From contig CP019882.1 in the NCBI GenBank assembly GCA_002007745.1, positions 6,039,713 to 6,103,712 on the forward strand: DNA of 64,000 bases, in the 5' to 3' direction. Below, piece after piece: positions 35,167 through 44,579 of the stretch; positions within the stretch are counted from its first letter, which is position 1; the number at the start of each line of letters is the position of its first letter. Made by a program: the position numbers and the translations under genes. Origin of the DNA: Mycolicibacterium litorale. GTDB taxonomy: Bacteria; Actinomycetota; Actinomycetes; Mycobacteriales; Mycobacteriaceae. Below the pieces are notes generated by a model that was not told where the DNA came from, did not search any database, and saw only the letters and a list, made by a program, of their open reading frames with translations.

Positions 35167-36507
35167 TCAGCCCAGCCAGTCCAGGACCGCGGCCGCGGTC
35201 CACGACTGTTGCATGCTGCCCAGCGGTTCACCGGTGAAGGGTTCATAGTATTCGGCGAATGTACCGTCGCTGGCCTGCCGCAGGCCCTCCCGGCGAAGCA
35301 GCAGTGACCGCTCCGACCAGCCGCGCCGGGCGAACGCCCAGGAGAACAGCCACGTCAGCACCGGCCAGACCGGGCCGCGCCAGTACTCGCGCGGGCGGAA
35401 CGCCTTGGACACCGGTGATGTCGACGGGATGAGCGCGTACTTCAGGTCGGGATGCCCGCAGAACCGGGGGCCCTCCAGAATTCGCAGCAGCGCGCGCTCC
35501 CGGTCGTGCGGCAGACCACCACACAGCAGCGGAGCGAACTGCGCCGCGGTCTCCGTTGCGATCCACTTACCCGACCGAACATCGAAATCCCTTGCTGCTC
35601 CTGTCCTTTCGTCGCTCGTCTCGACGACACCCACGCGGAACCGCTCGGCCCACGAGTACAGGTCGCGGACGTCGGCGTTGGGTCGCTTGTAGTCCTCGCC
35701 GATGTTGGCCAGCACGTCGCAGGCCACCGAGAAGATCGCCGAGACGAACACGTCCTCGACGGCGAAGCTCATCACCTTCGGCAGCAGATCATCGTCGTAG
35801 CGGACCGACTTCATCTCCTCGAGCAGCCACAGGTAGCGGTCGTACTCGGTATCGGATGGACGCTGACTGGAGTCGGTGACGATGTGGTTGTCCTCACGCT
35901 GATACTCCGGGACGTTGCCGGGAATCACGTTGGCGTAGGCCGGATCCCACCGCGGCGAGTTGTCCATGCCAGATTCCCAGCCGTGGTACAGGGTGATCCG
36001 GCCGCGCTCGTTCTGGTCGCGGGCCTCAGCCAGCCAGCGATGCCAGCGCACCAGATCCGACCAGCGGCGGTCCAGGAACGCTTCGGCGACGGCCCGCGTC
36101 GAGCGACCGCGGGTACGCGCCCGGTCGAGGATGCGCTGCACGGCGATGGCGTGCACCGGCGGCTGGGTGATCCCGGAGGTGTGCCGGTTACGCGGGGCGT
36201 TGGCCGCCAGCGCCGACGTGGCCCAGCGGGCCGGACCGGGAAAGTAGCCATCGACACCGTTGGCGAACACGATGTGCGGGATCATCCCGTTGGCCCACTG
36301 CGCCGAGAGCAGCGTGTCGAGTTCGACGACGGCGCGTTCCACGCTCAGCGGGGCGAGGCCGACGGCCACGAACGCGGCGTCCCAACTCCACATGTGCGGG
36401 TATAGCAGCGGGGCTGCCGAGGTCATCACACCCAGGTCGTTGCCACGCAGAAGGTAGGCCGCACGTGCGGCCAGCTGCGTCGGTCCGAAGCTCGGGTCTA
36501 ATGCCAC
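35167..36507 (-). CDS. ggh: Glucosylglycerate hydrolase (GH63 family)
   Basis: A 446-residue (alpha/alpha)6-barrel glycoside hydrolase. Characteristic segments are LLYPHMWSWDAAFVAVGLAP, the metal-free substrate site near the catalytic Asp (WDAAF), and SGMDNSPRWDP. FRPREYWRGPVWPVLTWLF and FAEYYEPFTGEPLGSMQQSW carry the general base region near the C-terminus. Length and motifs fit the glucosylglycerate hydrolase described from Mycolicibacterium hassiacum, which splits the compatible solute glucosylglycerate when nitrogen returns after starvation. The GTG at 36507 gives MALDPSFGPTQLAARA. Mannosylglycerate is also a possible substrate. It neighbours an amino acid transporter and MarR. Confidence 0.85.
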   Translation of the reverse strand: MALDPSFGPTQLAARAAYLLRGNDLGVMTSAAPLLYPHMWSWDAAFVAVGLAPLSVERAVVELDTLLSAQWANGMIPHIVFANGVDGYFPGPARWATSALAANAPRNRHTSGITQPPVHAIAVQRILDRARTRGRSTRAVAEAFLDRRWSDLVRWHRWLAEARDQNERGRITLYHGWESGMDNSPRWDPAYANVIPGNVPEYQREDNHIVTDSSQRPSDTEYDRYLWLLEEMKSVRYDDDLLPKVMSFAVEDVFVSAIFSVACDVLANIGEDYKRPNADVRDLYSWAERFRVGVVETSDERTGAARDFDVRSGKWIATETAAQFAPLLCGGLPHDRERALLRILEGPRFCGHPDLKYALIPSTSPVSKAFRPREYWRGPVWPVLTWLFSWAFARRGWSERSLLLRREGLRQASDGTFAEYYEPFTGEPLGSMQQSWTAAAVLDWLG

Positions 36508-36559
36508 GCGTTCATTCTGCGACGCGAAGGTGGGAAGCGCAGATCGGTAGGGTGATCGG

Positions 36560-37296
36560 ATGGCACCAGGCGGGCAGGAGCGAAGCGACCCGGGGAAAAA
36601 ACCAGGCGGGCAGGAGCGAAGCGACCCGGGGAAAAAGACTGCACTGATCACGGGTGCCGGCGGCGGCATCGGATCCGCGATCGCCGACGCGCTCGCCCCA
36701 CCCACACCCTGCTGCTGGCGGGGCGGCCCTCCGCGCGGCTGGACGCCGTGGCCGCCCGGCTCGGGGCGACCACCTGGCCGTTGGACCTGACCGACCCCGC
36801 CAGTATCGAGGCCGCCGCCGAGCCGCTGGCCGAGCTCGACGTGCTGGTCCACAACGCGGGCGTGGCCTACCCGGGCCGGTTCGACGAGTCCACCCCCGAA
36901 CAATGGCGGGCCAGCTTCGAAGTCAACGTCACCGGTGCCGTCGCACTCACGCTGGCACTGTTGCCCGCGCTGCGGGCAGCCCGCGGCCACGTCGTCTTCA
37001 TCAACTCCGGGGCGGGATTGAACGCCTCTCCCGGGCTGGCCGCGTATTCGGCGAGCAAGTTCGCGCAGCGGGCCTTCGCCGACTCGCTGCGCGCCGATGT
37101 GCCGGAGCTGCGGGTCACCAGCGTGCATCCCGGGCGGGTGGACACCGAGATGCAGCAGGACCTGGTCGCCTACGAAGGCGGCGAGTACAACCCGGAGAAG
37201 TTCCTCCGGGTCGAGACCGTTGCGGGCATCGTCGCGCAGGTGATCGCCACCCCGCCGGACGCGCACACCCACCAGGTGGTCGTCCGGCCGCGTTAG
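36560..37296 (+). CDS. Short-chain dehydrogenase/reductase (one-base frameshift; N-terminal repeat)
   Basis: A classical SDR of about 245 residues when repaired. The cofactor motif TALITGAGGGIGSAIADAL follows a 25-residue repeated basic prefix made by the tandem repeat. LDVLVHNAGVAYPGRF is the NAG motif, and FINSGAGLNASPGLAAYSASKFA contains the catalytic Ser and YxxxK. HPGRVDTEMQQD follows. At 36696-36699 the CCCC run is one C short: adding it restores PTHTLLLAGRP and ARLDAVAARLG and joins the two halves. If the first codons are not used, a start inside the second repeat unit is possible. Substrate unknown. Confidence 0.82.
36565..36636 (+). repeat. Tandem 36-bp direct repeat, two perfect copies
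   Basis: Copies at 36565-36600 and 36601-36636 are identical; each starts ACCAGGCGGGC and ends CCCGGGGAAAAA. The unit is 12 codons long, so the repeat keeps the frame and adds PGGQERSDPGKK-type segments to the N-terminus of the SDR that starts at 36560. The core GGAGCGAAGCGACC resembles a GC-rich word seen often in mycobacterial spacers. Confidence 0.9.
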
Positions 37297-37378
37297 CGCC
37301 GCGCCGAGATCGACGTTTTGCAGCGCTGCACTCGCACTTTGCCTGCCAAACGTCGGTTTCGGCGAGTGGAGGGTGGGG

Positions 37379-40260
37379 TCAGACGACGAGGTTGACCAGG
37401 CGGCCGGGCACCACGATCACCTTTTTCGGCGTCGCTCCGGCCAAGAACGCCTGCACCTTCTCGTCGGCCAGTGCGGCCGACTCCAGGCTGGCCTTGTCGG
37501 CGTCGGCGGCAACGGTGATGCGCCCACGCACCTTGCCGTTGACCTGCACCGGGTATTCGACGGTGTCGGTCACCAGGTACTGCGGGTCGGCCACCGGGAA
37601 CGGCCCGTGCGCCAGCGACGTGTCGTGGCCCAACCGCTGCCACAGCTCCTCGGCCAGGTGCGGGGCCAGCGGGGCCACCATCAGCACCAGCGGCTCCAAC
37701 GCCGCCCGCGCGGCGACCCCCTCCTTGGTCAGGTGGTTGGTGTACTCGATGAGCTTGGCCGCGGCGGTGTTGTTGCGCAGGCTCGCGTAGTCGTCAGCCA
37801 CCCCGGCGATCGTGCGGTGCATCAGACGCAGCGTCTCCTCGTCGAGCGCCTCGTGCTCGGAAACCCGGGTGGCACCGCTGCTTTCGTCGACGACAAGCCG
37901 CCACACCCGTTGCAGGAAGCGGTGTGCGCCGACGACGTCCTTGGTGGCCCACGGCCGCGACGCCTCCAACGGCCCCATCGACATCTCGTACACCCGCAGT
38001 GTGTCGGCGCCGTAGCTGTCGCAGATCTCGTCCGGGGAGATCGAGTTCTTCAGGCTCTTGCCGATCTTGCCGAACTCCTGGAACACCTCGATCTCACCGT
38101 CGGGGCCCGGCAGGAAGAACTTGCCGTCGCGCTCGACGACCTCGGCGGCCGGCACGTAGGCGCCGCGTGAGTCGGTGTAGGCGAACGCCTGGATATAGCC
38201 CTGGTTCACCAGGCGGCGGTACGGCTCCCGCGACGTCACGTCACCGAGGTCGTGCAACACCTTGTGCCAGAACCGCGAGTACAGCAGGTGTAGCACCGCA
38301 TGTTCGACACCGCCGACGTAGAGGTCCACCCCGCCGGGGTCGGCCGGCCCGTGCTCGGCCGGACGCGGACCCATCCAGTACGCCTCATTCTCCTTGGCGC
38401 AGAACTCATCCGGGTTGTGCGGGTCGGCGTAACGCAGCTCGTACCAGGAGCTGCCGGCCCATTGCGGCATCACGTTGGTGTCGCGCGTGTACGGCTTGAG
38501 CCCGTCACCGAGATCCAATTCGACGTGCACCCAGTCCCCCGCCTTGTTCAGCGGCGGCGACGGCTCACTGCCGGCGTCGTCGGGATCGAACATCACCGGG
38601 GAGTAGTCGGCGATGTCGGGCAGTTCCACCGGCAACGCCGATTCCGGCAGCGGATGAGCCCGGCCGTCGGCGTCGTAGACGATGGGGAACGGCTCACCCC
38701 AGTAGCGTTGGCGCGCGAAAAGCCAGTCCCGAAGCTTGTATTCGATGCGGGCGCGGCCGCGGCCGTCGGCCTCGAGCCGCGCGGTGATCGCCGTCTTGGC
38801 GTCGGAGACGCTCAACCCGTCCAGGTAGTCGGAATTGACCAGCGCGCCGTCGCCGGCATACGCGGCCTCGGTGATGTCGCCACCGGAGATCACCTCCCGG
38901 ATCGGCAGACCGAACTGTTCTGCGAACTCCCAGTCCCGCTGGTCGTGGCCGGGCACCGCCATGATCGCACCGGTGCCGTAACCCACCAGGACGTAGTCGG
39001 CGATGAAGATCGGAACCTGTTGGCCGTTAGCCGGATTGGTGGCGTACGTGCCCAGGAACACACCGGTCTTGGTCTTGTTCTCCTGGCGCTCCAGATCCGA
39101 CTTCGCCACGATCGACCGTCGGTAGGCGGCCACCGCCTCGGCCGGGTTCGCTGCGCCGGCGGTCCACCGCGGGTCCACATCGGCCGGCCAGTGCGCGGCG
39201 CTCAGCGTGTCGACCAGATCGTGCTCGGGGCCAGCACCAGGTAGGTGGCACCGAACAGAGTGTCGGGTCGGGTGGTGAACACCTCGATGTCACTGCCGTC
39301 GGCGTCGAACAGAACCGAGGCGCCGGTGGAGCGGCCGATCCAGTTGCGCTGCATGGTCTTGACCTTCTCCGGCCAGTCCAGCACGTCGAGATCCTCGAGC
39401 AACCGGTCGGAGTAGGCGGTGATCCGCATCATCCACTGCCGCAGCCTTTTCCGGAACACCGGGAAGTTGCCCCGCTCACTGCGCCCCTCGGAGGTGACCT
39501 CCTCGTTGGCCAGCACGGTGCCCAGTCCGGGACACCAGTTCACCAGCGAATCGGCCAGATAAACCAGCCGGAAGCCGTCGACGACATCGGAGCGCTCCCC
39601 CGCCGACAGCGCAGACCACTCACGCCCGTCGTCGAGAGTGCGTGCGCCGCTGCCGAATTCAGCGATCAACTCGGCGACCGGCCGGGCCTTGTTCTGGGCC
39701 GGGTCGAACCACGCGTTGTAGATCCGCAGGAAGATCCACTGGGTCCACTTGTAGAAGTCGACATCGGTGGTGGAGAAGCTGCGCCGCTGATCGTGGCCCA
39801 GACCCAGCCGGCCCAGCTGTCGCCGGAAATTGACGATGTTGGCCTCGGTACGGATCCGCGGGTGGGTACCGGTTTGGATCGCATACTGCTCGGCGGGCAG
39901 GCCGAAGGCGTCGAAGCCCAACGCATGCAACACATTGCGCCCGGTCATCCGAAAGTAGCGGGCGTAGACGTCGGTGGCGATGTAACCGAGCGGATGACCG
40001 ACGTGCAGCCCCTCCCCCGACGGATAGGGGAACATGTCCTGGACGAACATCTTGTCCGCGGGCACCGGCGATCCGTCGGCGGGTGCCAGCGAGCCGACCG
40101 GGTTGGGCACGTGGAACGTCCCCCAGTCCTGCCAGTTGTCCTGCCAGGTCCGCTCGATGCGCCCCGCAAGTTCGGCGTTATAGCGAAACCGGGGCACATC
40201 GGCGTCGGAGCCTGCGGCATCCGGGGTGCCCTGCACTGCGGCGGTCGGCGATTCGGTCAC
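37379..40260 (-). CDS. leuS: Leucine-tRNA ligase (one-base frameshift)
   Basis: About 960 residues when repaired. FPYPSGEGLHVGHPLGYIATD is the class I HIGH-like motif, LHALGFDAFGLPAEQYAIQTG is typical of LeuRS, and GKIGKSLKNSISPDEIC is the KMSKS-like motif. The CP1 editing domain lies between (RPDTLFGATYLVLAPE, and YGTGAIMAVPGHDQRDWEFA). At 39227-39230 the GGGG run (plus strand) is one base short; adding it turns the early stop into LAPEHDLVDTLSAAHWPADVDPRW. The enzyme is essential, so a sequence error is likely. The GTG at 40260 begins MTESPTAAVQGT. It is divergent from mtc28. Confidence 0.95.
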
Positions 40261-40524
40261 GCAGACAGGGTATAAGGGCCGCTGAAGGCGGCGCCCACGG
40301 CGTTTCTCCCGCGCCGAGCGTCGCTGTGACCCGGCGGACGGCGCGCACCCGGTGTGACGCCGGTCGCACCGGCGACAACGGCTCGGTATCGGTTGCGTTG
40401 CAGTGCGGTCAGGGGTTGGTTCCAGCTCTGTTCCAGCCCTATCCCGGGGCCGCGGCGGCTGGATACAGTCAGCGCCTGACAAGGGGCCTCACCAGGCCCG
40501 ACCGTGTCGAAAAGGACTGCTGCG

Positions 40525-41456
40525 ATGATCACGATGGCCCGTAACTGGCGGGTAGTAGTAGGTGGTGTGGCCGCCGGTTCGGCCGCCGTGATGGGGTTTG
40601 CCGGCGCCAGCGCGTCCGCCGAGCCGACGCTGCCCGTTCCGCCGGCTCCGGCCACCGTCACCCAGACCGTCACCGTCGCCCCGAGGCGGCCTCCGCCGTC
40701 GCCGCACCCGCCGCCTCCGCTCCGGCGGCAGCAGGTGACATCCCGTCCGCCTTGGCCACCCCGACCGCTCTGGCCGCCGCACCCGAGACCCTGGTGCCCG
40801 CGACCACCGGCACGCTCGCCGACTACTTCAAGGACAAGGGCGTGAAGATGGAGCCGCAGAAGGCGACCGGCTTCACCGCGCTCAACATCGTGCTGCCGAT
40901 GCCGCGGGGCTGGAGTCTGGTACCCGACCCGAACGTCCCCGACGCGTTCACCGTGCTGGCCGACCGCCTCGGCGGTGACGGCCTGTACACCTCCAACGCG
41001 CAACTGAAGGTCTACAAGCTGGTCGGCGAGTTCGACCCCAAGGAAGCGATCACCCACGGTTACGTCGACAGCCAGCAGCTGTTCAACTGGCAGTCCACCG
41101 ACGCCTCGATGGCGGACTTCGGTGGGTTCCCGTCGTCGATCATCGAAGGCACCTACCGCGAGAACGACATGACGCTGAACACCTCGCGCCGGGAGGTCAT
41201 CGTGCAGTCGGGCGCCGACCGCTATCTGGTGTCGCTGTATGTGACCACCGCCGCCAACCAGGTGGTCGCCACCGCCGACGCCACCGACGCCATCGTCAAC
41301 GGCTTCCGAGTCACCTCGCCCACCGCAGCGCCGGTGCCGGCCCCGGCGGCCGCACCCCCGGCGGCGGCCGCTCCCCTGATCAACGCGTCGGCGCCCGCGG
41401 CGGTCGCCGCCAGCGTCCCGGTGGCCGTTCCTGCGGAGGCCGCCGCGCCCCGCTGA
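40525..41456 (+). CDS. mtc28: Secreted proline/alanine-rich protein, Mtc28/LpqN family (one-base frameshift)
   Basis: When repaired it has 310 residues, the length I recall for Mtb Mtc28 (Rv0040c). A signal peptide (RNWRVVVGGVAAGSAAVMGF...ASA) is followed by a Pro/Ala-rich stretch. Then comes an LpqN-type domain (ADYFKDKGVKMEPQKATGFT, LPMPRGWSLVPDPNVPDAF, SQQLFNWQSTDASMADFGG), and the protein ends in an Ala/Pro-rich tail. The CCCC at 40679-40682 is one C short; adding it restores APEAASAVAAPAASAP between the two frames. AAAGGA (40510-40515) supports the ATG at 40525. Function is unknown; it is a secreted antigen in Mtb. Confidence 0.87.
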
Positions 41457-41479
41457 GCCGGGGCTCGTATTGTTGCCTC

Positions 41480-41818
41480 ATGTTCATCGGCGGCGTGGTG
41501 TGCCTGTGCCTGGCCGTGTTGATCGGCGGCTCCGGCGCGTGGACCCTGGCGCGCACGACGGGCACTGATGTCACCGGGCAGGTGTTGCGCGCGGTTGCGC
41601 CGACCCAGCTGGCCGCCGCGGTGATGCTGGCCGCCGGCGGCACGGTGGCTCTGGTGGCCCCGGCACGGACCGGTCTGCTGGTGCTGATCGTCTGCGTGCT
41701 CGGCGCGGTCGGGACGGTGGCCGCAGGTTCCTGGCAGGGCGCCCGGTACGCCGCGCGCCGCGAGGCCGAGGCCAGCTGCGTGGGCAGCTGCGCGAGCTGC
41801 ACGCTGTCCTGCAAGTAG
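41480..41818 (+). CDS. Small membrane protein with cysteine-rich tail (Mtb Rv0039c-like)
   Basis: A 112-residue protein with three hydrophobic segments: VVCLCLAVLIGGSGAWTLA, LAAAVMLAAGGTVALVA and GLLVLIVCVLGAVGTVAAG. A short basic loop leads to the C-terminal end EASCVGSCASCTLSCK. The four cysteines in a CxxxCxxCxxxC spacing could bind a metal or form disulfides. The gene follows mtc28 by 23 bp on the same strand, an order kept in Mtb. Function unknown. Confidence 0.8.
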   Translation: MFIGGVVCLCLAVLIGGSGAWTLARTTGTDVTGQVLRAVAPTQLAAAVMLAAGGTVALVAPARTGLLVLIVCVLGAVGTVAAGSWQGARYAARREAEASCVGSCASCTLSCK

Positions 41819-41822
41819 GCCG

Positions 41823-42425
41823 CTAGTTGCGGCCGACGTCGATCGGGTGGGTGGCCAGCAGCGACAGCGGCAACGGCTGACGCCGTAGCACCCGCGCCCA
41901 CAGATCCACCCGCGGTTCGACCAGCACGTCAGAAGGCAACGCGGACAACACAATCCAGTCGTCGCGTTCGATCTCACCTTCGAGCTGGCCGATGGTCCAG
42001 CCGAGTAGCCGGCGAAGATCCGCCCCTTCGACAGCGGGCTCGATGAGGTCGGGATCGGCGTCGAGATCCACCATCACCATGCGGCCCGCGACATGACGCA
42101 ACCCGGGCATGCCCTGCGGGTCGGTGCCCACCCGCAGCGTGCCCAGGCACAGGGCCGCGTCCCGCTTGACCGGCCCGCCGATGAACATCGTCTTGGGCTT
42201 GGCCGCCAGTTTCGCCCACTGCGGCAGCACGTTGTAGACGGCGGTCTCGCTGGGCCGGTTCAACACAACACCCAATGTGCCGCCGTCGTTGTGCTCGACC
42301 ACGTAGATGACACTGCGCCGGAACGTCGGCTCCAACAGATCGGTGTTGGCCAGCAGCAACGTGCCGGCGCGCACCCGATTCGCCGCGGGGGCGACGAAAT
42401 CTTCGGGGTCTTCCGGCTGTGCCAC
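41823..42425 (-). CDS. UPF0301/AlgH family protein (Mtb Rv0038-like)
   Basis: A 200-residue protein of the YqgE/AlgH (DUF179) family. RVRAGTLLLANTDLLEPTFRRSVIYVVEHNDGG is the conserved N-terminal part, followed by LGVVLNRPSE. Later segments are FIGGPVKRDAALCLG and LLGWTIGQLEGEIERDDWIVL. The family is widespread but its biochemical role is not known. The GTG start at 42425 gives a short acidic leader before the domain. It converges with the small membrane protein gene (4 bp apart) and is divergent from the MFS gene. Confidence 0.9.
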   Translation of the reverse strand: MAQPEDPEDFVAPAANRVRAGTLLLANTDLLEPTFRRSVIYVVEHNDGGTLGVVLNRPSETAVYNVLPQWAKLAAKPKTMFIGGPVKRDAALCLGTLRVGTDPQGMPGLRHVAGRMVMVDLDADPDLIEPAVEGADLRRLLGWTIGQLEGEIERDDWIVLSALPSDVLVEPRVDLWARVLRRQPLPLSLLATHPIDVGRN

Positions 42426-42487
42426 CCCACCATCATCGCATCACCGACCCGTTGCTGGGGTGAACGGGCACCGCAGATATTTGTACT

Positions 42488-43780
42488 GTGGGTCGGATGG
42501 TCGACGCCCGCGCATCCGGTTCGCTATGGCGTTCGGTGCGCAGCCTGCCGGAGTTCTGGCGTCTGCTGGAGCTTCGGACGGCAAGCCAGTTCGGTGACGG
42601 CCTTTTCCAGGCGGGGCTGGCCGGTGGTCTGCTGTTCAATCCCGAGCGGGCGGCCGATCCGTGGGCGGTGGCAGGCGCGTTCGCGGTGCTGTTCTTGCCG
42701 TACTCGATCGTCGGCCCGTTCGCCGGCGCGCTGCTGGACCGGTGGGACCGGCGAGCGGTGCTGGTGGCGGCCAACCTGGCGCGACTGGTGCTGGTGATCG
42801 GTGTCGGGGTGCAGTTGGCGGTGGGCGCCAGTGATCTCGCCGTGCTGTGCGGCGCGCTGATCGTCAACGGGTTCAGCCGCTTCGTCACCTCCGGGCTGTC
42901 GGCGGCGCTGCCACACGTGGTGCCGCGTGAGCACGTCGTCACGATGAACTCCGTCGCCACCGCGACCGGGGCCACCGCGACCTTCCTGGGCGCCAACTTC
43001 ATGCTGCTGCCCCGGTGGCTGTTCGGCACCGGCGACGCCGGGGCGGCCACCATCATCTTCCTGGTGGCTCTGCCGGTTGCCGTGGCACTCGTATTGTCTG
43101 TGCGGTTTCCCCGGCACGTGCTGGGTCCCGACGACACCGCGCGGGCCGTGCACGGGTCGGCGTTCTACGCCGTGGCAACCGGCTGGGTCTACGGTGCGCG
43201 CACCGTGCTGACCACCCCGACGGTGGCGGCGACGCTGTCCGGGCTGGCCTCGCACCGGATGGTGTTCGGCATCAACACGCTGCTGGTGCTGGTGATCGTG
43301 CGGCACACCGACACCGAGGCGGTCGTGGGACTCGGTACCGCCGTCATCTTCGTCGCCGCCACCGGAAGCGGCTCCTTCCTGGCCAACCTGCTCGCCCCGA
43401 CGGCGATCCGGCGGTGGGGCCGGTACGTCACCGCCAACGGTGCGCTGGCGTGCGCCGCGGCCATCCAGCTGGCCGGCGCCACCCTGCAACTGGTCGTCAT
43501 GGTGGCCTGCGGGTTCCTGCTCGGGCTGGCCGGGCAGATGGTCAAGTTGTGCGCCGATACCGCCATGCAGATCGACGTCGACGACGCGCTGCGCGGACAC
43601 GTGTTCGCCGTGCAGGACTCGCTGTTCTGGGTGTCGTTCATCGCGGCGATCGCGGGGGCGGCAGCGCTGATGCCCGCGACCGGTCATTCACCCGGACTGG
43701 CGTTGGCCGGGACGGCCATCTACCTCGTCGGGCTGGCGGTGCACGCGATCGTGGGTCGAGCACGCCCGGTCAGGTTCTAG
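42488..43780 (+). CDS. MFS transporter (Mtb Rv0037c-like)
   Basis: A 430-residue polytopic protein with about twelve hydrophobic segments. AGAFAVLFLPYSIVGPFAGALLDRWDRRAVLVAANLARLVLV contains the MFS loop 2-3 motif (GxLxDRxxRR). Later ones include TAVIFVAATGSGSFLANLLA and AAAIQLAGATLQLVVMVACGFLL. Substrate is unknown; the closest description is a macrolide-efflux-like MFS permease. GTG 42488 or ATG 42497 can serve as start. It is followed 9 bp later by the DinB-like gene, a pairing also seen in Mtb. Confidence 0.88.
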   Translation: MGRMVDARASGSLWRSVRSLPEFWRLLELRTASQFGDGLFQAGLAGGLLFNPERAADPWAVAGAFAVLFLPYSIVGPFAGALLDRWDRRAVLVAANLARLVLVIGVGVQLAVGASDLAVLCGALIVNGFSRFVTSGLSAALPHVVPREHVVTMNSVATATGATATFLGANFMLLPRWLFGTGDAGAATIIFLVALPVAVALVLSVRFPRHVLGPDDTARAVHGSAFYAVATGWVYGARTVLTTPTVAATLSGLASHRMVFGINTLLVLVIVRHTDTEAVVGLGTAVIFVAATGSGSFLANLLAPTAIRRWGRYVTANGALACAAAIQLAGATLQLVVMVACGFLLGLAGQMVKLCADTAMQIDVDDALRGHVFAVQDSLFWVSFIAAIAGAAALMPATGHSPGLALAGTAIYLVGLAVHAIVGRARPVRF

Positions 43781-43789
43781 AGTCTGCCC

Positions 43790-44563
43790 ATGACCGCGGC
43801 CGACCCGATCATCGACGACCTACGCGACGAGAGCGACGCCCTCGACGCCCTGATCGCCCCGCTGGACGCAGCGGGCTGGGCCCAGCCGACACCCGCGCCC
43901 GGCTGGACCGTCGCCCATCAGATCGCTCATCTGCTGTGGACCGATCGGGTGGCGCTGACCTCGGTCACCGACGAGCCGGCCTTCACCGAACTGCTGACCG
44001 CCGCCGCGGCCGACCCGTTCGGCTTCGTGGACAAGGCCGCCGAGGAGCTCGCTGCCACCCCGCCGGCCGAGCTCCTGGACCAGTGGCGCCAGACCCGCAC
44101 CGCCCTGCACGCCGCGCTGCGCACGGTCGCCGACGGTCGCAAACTGTTGTGGTTCGGCCCGCCGATGAGCGCGCCCTCGATGGCTACCGCCCGACTGATG
44201 GAGACCTGGGCTCACGGCCTGGACGTGGCAGACGCCCTCGGCGTCGAGATCCGGCCGTCGAGCCGGCTGAAATCCATCGCGCACCTCGGGGTGCGCACCC
44301 GAGACTTCGCCTTCAGCGTGCACGGCCTGCCGGCACCCGCCGAACCGTTCCGCGTGGAACTCACCGCCCCCGGCGGCGACCTGTGGACCTGGGGCCCGGA
44401 GGACGCCGCCCAGCGGGTCACCGGTTCGGCGCTGGATTTCTGCTTTCTGGTCACCCAGCGCCGGCCCCGAGCCGAGCTCGACGTAGTCGCACAGGGATCC
44501 GATGCCGAGCGCTGGCTGGAGATAGCCCAGGCCTTCGCCGGGCCGCCCGGTGCGGGCCGATGA
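43790..44563 (+). CDS. TIGR03084 family DinB-like metal-binding protein (Mtb Rv0036c-like)
   Basis: A 257-residue protein. The N-terminal DinB/MDMPI four-helix domain has PTPAPGWTVAHQIAHLLWTD, with the first metal-site His, and METWAHGLDVADALG, with the last, giving the H...H...H pattern of mycothiol-dependent maleylpyruvate isomerase-like proteins. A C-terminal domain (FRVELTAPGGDLWTWGPEDA) resembles the MDMPI C-terminal/SCP-like module. It probably binds a divalent metal and may use mycothiol; the reaction is unknown. It is immediately downstream of the MFS gene and converges with the Asp/Gly-repeat gene. Confidence 0.87.
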   Translation: MTAADPIIDDLRDESDALDALIAPLDAAGWAQPTPAPGWTVAHQIAHLLWTDRVALTSVTDEPAFTELLTAAAADPFGFVDKAAEELAATPPAELLDQWRQTRTALHAALRTVADGRKLLWFGPPMSAPSMATARLMETWAHGLDVADALGVEIRPSSRLKSIAHLGVRTRDFAFSVHGLPAPAEPFRVELTAPGGDLWTWGPEDAAQRVTGSALDFCFLVTQRRPRAELDVVAQGSDAERWLEIAQAFAGPPGAGR

Positions 44564-44579
44564 TCGTCGGCGGCACCGG

